Below, piece after piece: positions 1 through 5,286 of a stretch of 5,435 bases of DNA; within the stretch, counting starts at the first letter, position 1, and each line of letters starts with the position of its first letter. Made by a program: the position numbers and the translations under genes. The stretch covers positions 1-5,435 of the forward strand of contig JANYEO010000225.1 in the NCBI GenBank assembly GCA_025363025.1, in the 5' to 3' direction. The notes beneath the pieces are model-generated. The model was not told the DNA's origin. It did no database searches and saw nothing but the letters and a program-made list of their open reading frames with translations. This DNA is from Opitutia bacterium. Its GTDB lineage: Bacteria > Verrucomicrobiota > Verrucomicrobiia > Opitutales > JANYEO01.

Positions 1-47
1 TCATTGTCATCTGACGAAGGGTCTTCTTCTTCCTCTCTAAAATACAT
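1..47 (-). CDS. Start of a leftward acidic-N-terminus protein, cut by the window edge
   Basis: On the minus strand an ATG at 47-45, with G at -3, opens a frame reading MYFREEEEDPSSDDN that has no stop before the window edge. It begins 14 nt beyond the stop codon of the upstream 381-residue gene. The acidic, serine-containing start resembles N-termini of viral nuclear or structural proteins, but 15 residues do not identify a family. Alternatively, the TTTTAG at 42-37 could be a splice acceptor and this a downstream exon, though no well-phased donor was found in the preceding exon. Function unknown. Confidence 0.35.
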   Translation of the reverse strand, partial: MYFREEEEDPSSDDN

Positions 48-61
48 GCCCCTCCCCTCCC

Positions 62-1387
62 CTAATCTGTGTCAGAGGCCGCAGCAACCACGCTGATGCC
101 CTTCCTTTTCTTCTGTTTCTTGGCCCGACCTCCTTCCTCAGAAGAGTCCTCCGCAGCCGCCGCCGTCGCCGCCGCAGCCGCCACCGCCGCCGCCGCCGCA
201 GCCGCTGCTGCTCTTAGATCTCCTCCAGACAATCGCAGGGTGGTAGGCGCTCCGGGGCCAGAACCAAGTTCACCTCCTCCTGTCGCCTCTACGCCTGGTA
301 CAGCTGGCTTGTCCGCTGCACGTCTGCCCGACCTTCTTTTGCCCTTCTGGGACTCGTCGTCCTCGAAGTCGTCGTACAGGTCTGTGATTTCTCCTCCTGT
401 CTGATGGGGACTCCGAGCCTGCAGGATGGCGGCGCGCACACGGCCGAGGTGTGTACGGCAGCCGGAAGAACGAAACCAGTTCAGGATGTGGGGAAGCGAA
501 CATTTGTATCTGTAATGAAGCAAAGAAGTTGGCCTTGTCACCTTTTTTCTTAACAACAGACTCTCACCCAAATGAATCATATGCACCACCTTGTAAAAGA
601 CAGGCTTTATCCACTAATCCTCGCCCGTGAATAGTAGATTTAACTTTGATCATGAACTAGAAGGAACAAGGTCGTTAAGGCAAGGTACTGTAGTATAAAA
701 TGTACACTGCTTGCCTTGACATCTCGCAGGAGAAGGGGTTCGGTCGTCCGCACTTTTTGGGCTGCCAGGTTGTAGGCGTAGGTGGTCAAAATAAATTCGA
801 CCTCTGAGCGTTCTGTACCTCCTCTGTTGCCTCTGAAAGTCTGATGCTGAACAACAAACTGCTTCTCGGCCAACACTCGGTCCTGCGAGTTCCTGACGTT
901 TTTGTTGACCTCTAAATACTCGGCAATCACCTGATGTCCCTTCTTCTCAAGCATTGAAGCAAACTGTTCAGGATCCTTCAGAATAGCCAACAGAGGTTCT
1001 ACCGGAATGACATTTACATGGTAAAAATCTGCCTCTGGCTTTTGCGGGTCTTGGGGATACTTGGAGTTGTTGTAACCCCCCTTCTCCGAGACAAAGGTGG
1101 ACTTCGGCTTGAGCGTTGAAATCCCCCAATATCCCGGGCCTTCGTAGGACAGACATTTGCTGTTTCTTTTGCGGATGGCGTCAAAGCAGCCTAGGATTAC
1201 AGAGGGTGCATATTTTTTCAAATAATTTTTTTAAATAAAAAACCCAAGACTTACCAGTGAGCTGATGATCAAAATGCGCAAAGATAAACTCGCTTCTGGC
1301 GTAAGCGTCCTCATAGCTGCCCCTCAGAGGTGGTGCGGCCGTCACGTGGGTCCTTCCAGTCTTCTCGGTGGCGAAGAACTGCTCCAT
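62..1387 (-). CDS. Spliced four-exon gene, 381-residue putative nuclear protein of unknown function
   Basis: Exons in transcription order are 1387-1255, 1190-715, 656-568 and 509-62. Their 1146 nt form one open frame of 381 residues ending in TAG. Each junction keeps phase, and each intron has good ends (GTAAGT/CCTAG, GCAAGC/TTCTAG, GTGAGA/TTACAG). The start MEQFFATEKTG has a strong context (A at -3, G at +4) and lies about 20 nt past the expected cap site of the TATA box at 1431-1440. Residues 1-265 look globular, with many aromatic and charged residues. Residues 276-285 are acidic, 288-296 basic, 333-352 mostly alanine, 353-358 acidic, and 361-369 (RAKKQKKRK) resembles a nuclear localisation signal. 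I do not recognise the family. Its position head-to-head with a DNA polymerase fits a replication or regulatory protein, for example a single-stranded-DNA-binding or early regulatory protein; this is inference only. The exon structure is strong, the function open. Confidence 0.82.
152..213 (-). repeat. GC-rich triplet tract encoding polyalanine
   Basis: A run of GCC/GCG/GCT/GCA-type triplets encodes residues 333-352 of the 381-residue protein: alanine interrupted once by valine and once by threonine. Mixed codons argue against very recent pure triplet expansion. It separates the folded part from the C-terminal basic motif and probably acts as a flexible or helical linker. The opposite strand is also open and alanine-rich here, which is a composition effect. 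Confidence 0.8.
510..567 (-). other. Intron 3 of the 381-residue gene (58 nt, GT-AG)
   Basis: In transcription direction the donor is TTTGG|GTGAGAG and the acceptor is GCTTCATTACAG|ATAC, preceded by a pyrimidine-rich stretch. The intron contains an in-frame TAA (in GTTGTTAAG) that splicing removes. The exon phases on both sides (GG + A) join to a glycine codon and keep the frame open. Confidence 0.8.
657..714 (-). other. Intron 2 of the 381-residue gene (58 nt, GC-AG)
   Basis: The donor is GTCAAG|GCAAGCAG, a GC donor that otherwise matches the consensus. The acceptor is CCTTGTTCCTTCTAG|TTC, after a good pyrimidine tract. Joining gives AAG then TTC in phase 0 and links the 476-nt exon to a fully open 89-nt exon. 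Without splicing the frame stops at 642-640. The GC donor has exactly the same bases as the one at 2648. Confidence 0.75.
1191..1254 (-). other. Intron 1 of the 381-residue gene (64 nt, GT-AG)
   Basis: The donor CACTG|GTAAGTCT is near-perfect and the acceptor is GTAATCCTAG|GCTGC. The intron is A/T-rich, unlike its exons. The split codon G + GC gives glycine, and the two flanking frames, which differ, become one. Confidence 0.85.
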
Positions 1388-1430
1388 GCTGAACTCGGCG
1401 GACTGCTAAAGAACTGCTGGGCAAACGTTG

Positions 1431-1440
1431 CTTTTATACC
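1431..1440 (-). promoter_or_regulatory. TATA box for the leftward gene
   Basis: The minus strand reads GGTATAAAAG. A cap site 25-31 nt downstream would fall near 1407-1413, giving a 5' leader of only about 20-25 nt before the ATG at 1387. Confidence 0.75.
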
Positions 1441-1461
1441 TTGACCAGCGGATGCTCGGAC

Positions 1462-1488
1462 GCCACAGTTGACCTAAAAAACTGTGGC
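1462..1488. repeat. 9-bp inverted repeat next to the leftward TATA box
   Basis: GCCACAGTT at 1462-1470 is repeated in reverse complement as AACTGTGGC at 1480-1488, with a 9-nt spacer. It lies about 22 bp upstream of the leftward TATA box. It could bind a dimeric host or viral factor. TGTGG also resembles a RUNX core, but the match is partial. Confidence 0.55.
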
Positions 1489-1547
1489 CAGAAAGGTAAA
1501 TCGGAAAATTGTTGGCACAAACTTCAAACGTTCCCTGCTTGGTTCCT

Positions 1548-1577
1548 GGGCGGGTGCAGCGGCGGCGGCGGCGGCGG
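1548..1577. promoter_or_regulatory. GC box followed by a GGC triplet run
   Basis: GGGCGGG at 1548-1554 is a typical Sp1-type GC box. It is followed by five GGC triplets and GGT at 1561-1577. Both sit between the two divergent TATA boxes and could serve either direction. Confidence 0.5.
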
Positions 1578-1647
1578 TCGCGTCGTGACCCGACGGCGGA
1601 GTCGGTCGAGTCTTGACCCAAAACGCCTTCTGCAACGTTGGTGCTGT

Positions 1648-1655
1648 GACGTCAT
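1648..1655. promoter_or_regulatory. Full palindromic CRE (TGACGTCA)
   Basis: The eight-base CREB/ATF site TGACGTCA occurs 63 bp upstream of the rightward TATA box, a usual distance for activity in early viral promoters. A second TGACGTCA at 2507-2514 lies inside a coding exon and is probably chance. Activity is inferred from position and the perfect match. Confidence 0.6.
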
Positions 1656-1717
1656 AATACACCTGGCAAAAACTTTTCGCTCCGGAATTCGCCGACGGTT
1701 TGAGGAAGCAAGATCAG

Positions 1718-1726
1718 TATAAAAAA
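1718..1726 (+). promoter_or_regulatory. TATA box for the rightward transcription unit
   Basis: TATAAAAAA at 1718-1726 predicts a cap site near 1743-1750. There is no ATG between there and the donor at 1830, so the first exon is untranslated. The CRE and an ETS-like CCGGAA (1682-1687) lie upstream. Confidence 0.75.
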
Positions 1727-1745
1727 TAAGGGAGAACGTTTGGAC

Positions 1746-2137
1746 GTCCCACTTTGTGTTCCACAGTGCTACTGACCGGACAGAGGAGACCTTGCACCGA
1801 CCGACCGAGTCTTCACCAACGTTTCCAAGGTAGGACAAGCGCCAAATAACTTTGTAGAACAACATTTGTCGCTGCCTTTTTCGGTGCTGTTTGTGTTCAC
1901 TGTGTACGAGCGAAGACTCCTGTTTGTTGTTGTGTAACATTCACTGCTGTACCGCAAAACGCCAGCTGACTGCTGCTGCTGCTGCTGCTTCAGACACACA
2001 GACTGTACGTACAGTAGACACGAAGAGGTTTTGTTTCGAATGCTGGGGAAAATGTACCGATGCCGCGACTGTCGACTCCTTGGCCCACTTCAACCTGATT
2101 TCGAACGAGAACCTCTTGGACGCCAACGCAGGCGTCT
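1746..2137 (+). other. Untranslated leader: first exon, leader intron and alternative acceptors
   Basis: The leader exon (about 1746-1829) ends CCAAG|GTAGGA, a good donor. Two acceptors could pair with it. The first follows TGCTGCTTCAG at 1993 (intron 164 nt). It leaves short upstream frames starting at ATGs 2040, 2052 and 2060 ahead of the 2138 start. The second follows CAACGCAG at 2131 (intron 302 nt, weak pyrimidine tract) and makes 2138 the first ATG. A third possibility is direct joining to the strong acceptor at 2958, which would make the polymerase ATG at 2977 the first ATG. No protein gene with an ATG start is convincingly supported in this stretch. Confidence 0.5.
1970..1987. repeat. 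(CTG)6 triplet run ahead of a splice acceptor
   Basis: Six uninterrupted CTG triplets end just before CTTCAG at 1988-1993 and form the pyrimidine-containing stretch of a possible leader acceptor. Such runs can vary in length between isolates. Confidence 0.6.
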
Positions 2138-2884
2138 ATGGCCGGCAGGGCTGAGGAAGATGTGGCCCATTTCCTTTCTCTGGAGGCGTTGGAGGAGTAC
2201 CACTACCGAATATTCCAGCCTGGAGCGCAACTTCACTATATAGGTGAGCTTGGTTTTGACTCGCGGGTTTGCAACGCTAGGCATTATTTCCTTACCCTCC
2301 TCGCAGAACGCCCCCTGGTTAGTTACAATTCTGGAATGGCAACTGCCACACTGAGAGTGAGAGAGATTGGAAACCCCAACTACGAGGAGCATCTGCGCGA
2401 CGCCTTTGTGGCCCTGTTTGAGCTGTAAGCTTGGCGAGAGTATCCCATACCTATGCAGGTGTACGAATCAAGATTTTCTTCCATTCAGATATGGACCTGG
2501 TTTCTTTGACGTCACGGTGACTGCGAATGCAATTTTACAGGGGACCAGAAACCAGCGGTACTCCATTTGGTACGGCCAAGACTTTGGTGGACGTTCTTAC
2601 GCCATGGCACCGCCTGAAGTAGTTCGCAATTTGGGGGACGTGTCGAGGCAAGCAGATGGTTCAGATAGAAAAGTACAGTAGAAGTAATTCCTTTCCGTTC
2701 TCTCTCTCTCAGTTTGAGAACAGATTTCAACGTCGACGACTTCAGCGAGATCTTCTTTGCCACTCACGACAACACCGACGTGACGGTGGTCAGCCTTGTG
2801 AATCTTGTGTGGATTGCGAACCGATATCTGGGCAACTATGAGAGAGACCAGACTGTAGGGAAAAACCTTACACGCTTGTTTTAG
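2138..2884 (+). CDS. Spliced four-exon gene, 184-residue protein of unknown function directly upstream of the polymerase
   Basis: Exons 2138-2243, 2307-2424, 2489-2647 and 2713-2884 join in phase to 555 nt: 184 residues and a TAG. An in-frame TGA at 2096 makes ATG 2138 the earliest start in this frame; its context is moderate (T at -3, G at +4). Residues 76-109 include FFDVTVTANAIL and YSIWYGQDFGG, and a later stretch reads TVVSLVNLVWIANRYL. The protein therefore looks folded, with an alternating beta pattern and one hydrophobic segment near the C-terminus, and no obvious signal peptide. I do not recognise it. The stop lies only 6 nt before a strong donor at 2891, and splicing there continues in the same frame into the polymerase exon. 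It may therefore be the N-terminal part of a longer polymerase, or a separate protein from the same transcript. A terminal-protein-like role beside a polymerase is possible but unsupported by any motif. Confidence 0.72.
2244..2306 (+). other. Intron (63 nt, GT-AG) in the 184-residue gene
   Basis: The donor is ATATAG|GTGAGCTT and the acceptor TTACCCTCCTCGCAG|AAC, with a clear pyrimidine tract. It is 21 codons long and stop-free, so the frame is open whether or not it is removed. Two isoforms differing by 21 residues are possible. Confidence 0.7.
2425..2488 (+). other. Intron (64 nt, GT-AG) in the 184-residue gene
   Basis: The donor is GAGCT|GTAAGC and the acceptor TTTTCTTCCATTCAG|ATATGG. Removal avoids the in-frame TAA at 2426-2428 and joins CT + A as leucine. 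A nearer AG at 2458 would also keep the frame and add ten residues, but would leave a 34-nt intron, which is implausibly short. Confidence 0.8.
2648..2712 (+). other. Intron (65 nt, GC-AG) in the 184-residue gene
   Basis: The donor is GTCGAG|GCAAGCAG and the acceptor TTCTCTCTCTCTCAG|TTTGAG, which follows one of the best pyrimidine tracts in the window. The joined codon AG + T is serine. A GT at 2672 is in the same phase but would leave a 41-nt intron, so the GC donor is preferred. Confidence 0.68.
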
Positions 2885-2890
2885 ATTTTG

Positions 2891-2958
2891 GTAAGTGCTT
2901 CGGCGGTCGCTCCATCAGTAATAGCGCAACATACAAAGTTTGTACGTACGTGTTGCAG
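2891..2958 (+). other. Intron (68 nt, GT-AG) between the 184-residue frame and the polymerase exon
   Basis: The donor ATTTTG|GTAAGTGC is near-perfect. The acceptor TACGTGTTGCAG|AGG is adequate. The exon begins in phase 0 with AGG TGG CAG and reaches the ATG at 2977. A weaker upstream donor ACT|GTAGGG at 2855 is also in phase 0 and would skip the TAG at 2882-2884. Confidence 0.7.
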
Positions 2959-2976
2959 AGGTGGCAGTGTGACACC

Positions 2977-5286
2977 ATGAAGGAAAGGCGAGAGCGTTGG
3001 CGTTTCCTGGGGCGTTCCAGCACAAAAGCCATTTCAAAGATTCTTCTAGAACACCTCGATCCTGGTGGTCGTCCCCTGTACTGGTATCGCAAGTTTTTAA
3101 AGAACGTTATCAGCTTCAACACGTCCCAGAGGACGGTCAGCATGATGAACAGTGATTTGCTGGAAAAGTTCTACTGTCTTCAGACTCCCCTGTTAAACCC
3201 AAAGTACTTCAACGTGTTCGAGGAGGTGTCCATCTCCAAGCTCGAGCACACGATGAACAACCGCATCGTGGTTCTCATGACGGAGGGAGAATACAACTTC
3301 CGGAAGATACACGACAAGAGAGTGTACGACAGGCTGCAGAAGCCGGGTGCTACTGTCAGGGAGGTGCTCTACTTTGTGCTGGACTATGAGGACAAGGTCT
3401 GGAGCTTGTATGAGATCTTCTCCGAGATGGAGAAGAAGATGTACGTGCAGCTCCACACAGAGTTGCAGTACTTTGACGCCAAGACCATGAGGGTGCTTCG
3501 CGACGACCAGTGTCTCTTCTCTGTTGTTGGCGGCGTTCTGGGACTCGAAGCTCCTCCTGCAGACCACGTACACTCTCCTACTTGTCAAAACTTTAGAGAG
3601 TTTGTCTTTGCTCGGGACAAGTCAGCGGTGGCCGACACTGTTGGAGCAGAATTTTTTCTAGTCTCTCACATGAGGAGTTCTCCAACTGCCCGGAAGTTTC
3701 AAAAGCAGACGTTCAAGAACACACTGTTTGGTGTTCATGCCATCTACGAGCTGCAGAAGGACAGCGTCGGCATCGCCGACATGGAAGTGGTTTGTGTCAC
3801 TGAGAATCTGAGGTGGTACAAATTGTCGGAACCATTTTCCAGCGCAGTTAAGTTTCTTCCAGACCGCAGACGACGACTCAAAAAGGAAGGTTTTCCTGGT
3901 CCCGCCGGGCTTATGCAGGAAAAGCAAAAGCAGCAGCAGCAGCAGAAGCGCCGGGAAGTCAAACAAAGTGGTAGAATTCTGGACCCTGAGGTGAACGAAG
4001 TCCAGCGCTGCCCATGTGGCGCTTGTCAGGATTTTGAAAAATTTTCAGAAAATATGTCACTAAACGGCCCACAAAAAAAGTTTGGCTGCGACCTTACAGT
4101 CTTTGATTTGTTCAAACTGCTTGGCAAGTGGGACGACGTCATAGAGCAGAACCTGCTGGAAGTGTGTCGCCTTTCGGTGGCCAGCTTTGACGTGGAGAGC
4201 ATGTCGTCCCAAGTACCTGATCACATAGGAGGCGAACATGCCAACTTCAATCCAGCCTCCACCTCGAGAACCAGACTTCCTAGAGAGTTGACCTGTGTGC
4301 ACGTGCCAGTAAGAATAGGCTTCACTGACGAGGCGAGAATGCAAGCAGGGAAACCCACCTTGGTATTTAGGCACGATCCCGAAAATCCTTCCTCTATGAT
4401 TGGCAATTTTGTGGAAGCTCTCTGTTCTCATCGCGACGAGGCGACGACCATGAAGTACGAAATCCTGCATCCGTACTTTCAGTGGCTCGATCAGTACAAG
4501 AAGAAGCATTACGAGTTTTACACCTCCAAGGGTTGGCTTCCTCCAGACTACTGCGAACGGTGGCAGAATCCGGATTGGGATCCAACAGCTGCTGCTGCCG
4601 CTACTGCTGCGGCCGCCGCTGCCACTGCTGGCGCTGCTGTTGATGATGATGATGACGATGATGTTGGGGAAGAGCTTAATCCGGAAGAGGAAGAATGGAT
4701 GCGGGAACTGTGCAGAGATTTCAGAGGAGAAGACGCCGCCGCCGCTACCAACAGCCGCTCGTCCGAAGACGGCAACGTGTCCGAGGCCGAATCAGCATGC
4801 TCTACTGCTTCAAGTCAAAGCTCTTTGGGGGTGGCGACGGCAAAGAGGCTCAAGATGAAGAGAGAAGTTAGACGAATAGCAGATGTTGAAAAAAGTTGGG
4901 AACACGGAATCTTTGGGGTCCTCGAGCGGCGGTTGCAGACCTTGGCCAACGCGTACAACTGTTTCGGCTTCAACTCAGAATCCTTTGATTTGATCATAGT
5001 GATCAGTCAGCTGGCCGTGTACTGCAAGGAGACGGGGAGGAGGGTGGACATGCAGCGGGAAGGCTCTCGCATACGCTGGGTCAAACTGGCCGGGATCCTG
5101 CTGTGCGAACTGAAGAGATTGGTCAGCCCCGGGTTCAGCCTTTCTGCCCTGGCGTCTGCCTGTCACCTGGAAGAGTCAAAAGGGATCTTTCCGTTTTCAA
5201 AGTTTGTCAGCCTGGACTTTCTCGACCTTCCCCGCCTCCCGTCCGACGTGGCGGACTGGACCAACAACCTGAACCCTGGCCAGAGC
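2977..5286 (+). CDS. polB: Family B DNA polymerase, N-terminal and exonuclease part (3' truncated)
   Basis: ATG 2977 has A at -3 and lies 18 nt into the exon that starts at 2959. Numbering from it, residues 1-403 form a long N-terminal region I do not recognise, with a glutamine run (319-323) and a cysteine cluster CPCGAC at 345-350 that may bind metal. Residues 404-407 (FDVE) match exonuclease motif I, with catalytic-type D405 and E407. Residues 666-671 (NSESFD) match exonuclease motif II. KGIFPF at 735-740 resembles the segment following Exo II in protein-primed polymerases of the adenovirus and Polinton group. Exo III, the palm motifs and the thumb are missing. The plus-strand frame stays open to a TGA at 5398, but past about 5286 it translates an inverted copy and is not real polymerase. 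The enzyme would replicate viral DNA in the nucleus; proofreading is predicted from the motifs. Protein priming is inferred from resemblance, not shown. The 2959 exon could also continue an upstream-encoded N-terminus. Confidence 0.83.
3931..3945 (+). repeat. (CAG)5 run encoding polyglutamine
   Basis: Five CAG codons encode glutamines flanked by lysines and arginines (EKQKQ... then KRREVK) in the polymerase N-terminal region. This is a charged, probably disordered linker shortly before the CPCGAC cluster. Confidence 0.7.
4588..4662 (+). repeat. Polyalanine then polyaspartate tract inside the exonuclease domain
   Basis: Alanine-rich codons at 4588-4638 (residues 538-554, with threonine and glycine interruptions) are followed by seven Asp codons at 4642-4662 (residues 556-562). 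This opens a low-complexity stretch that continues with glutamates, a serine/acidic segment and a basic motif KRLKMKREVRR (623-633), all between Exo I and Exo II. It looks like a disordered surface insertion carrying a possible nuclear localisation signal. Confidence 0.75.

Noticed and set aside
49..62. G-quadruplex on the minus strand
   Set aside because: Only three G4 runs are present, while an intramolecular quadruplex normally needs four.
69..404. Plus-strand 111-residue alanine-rich frame
   Set aside because: It lies opposite the last exon of the 381-residue gene. Both strands read as alanine through the GC-rich triplets, and it has no promoter or homology support.
1524..1940. Minus-strand 138-residue frame over the control region
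   Set aside because: It crosses both TATA boxes, the CRE and the leader exon, and its composition looks random with arginine and proline runs from GC-rich repeats.
2040..2243. Plus frame starting MLGKMYRCRDC, 67 residues
   Set aside because: The ATG contexts are weak, it overlaps the better-supported 184-residue frame, and it ends exactly at the donor. It may act at most as an upstream ORF if the 1993 acceptor is used.
2672..2712. Alternative GT-AG intron using the GTACAG donor
   Set aside because: It keeps phase but is only 41 nt, well under the 58-68 nt seen for all the other short coding introns here.
3193..3588. Minus-strand 131-residue frame, and a similar one at 4060-4509
   Set aside because: Both are antisense to well-supported polymerase coding sequence, without promoter or splice support.
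5101..5125. LxCxE retinoblastoma-binding motif at LLCELKRL
   Set aside because: The glutamate is one position too early, so the motif is not met. No other exact LxCxE was seen.
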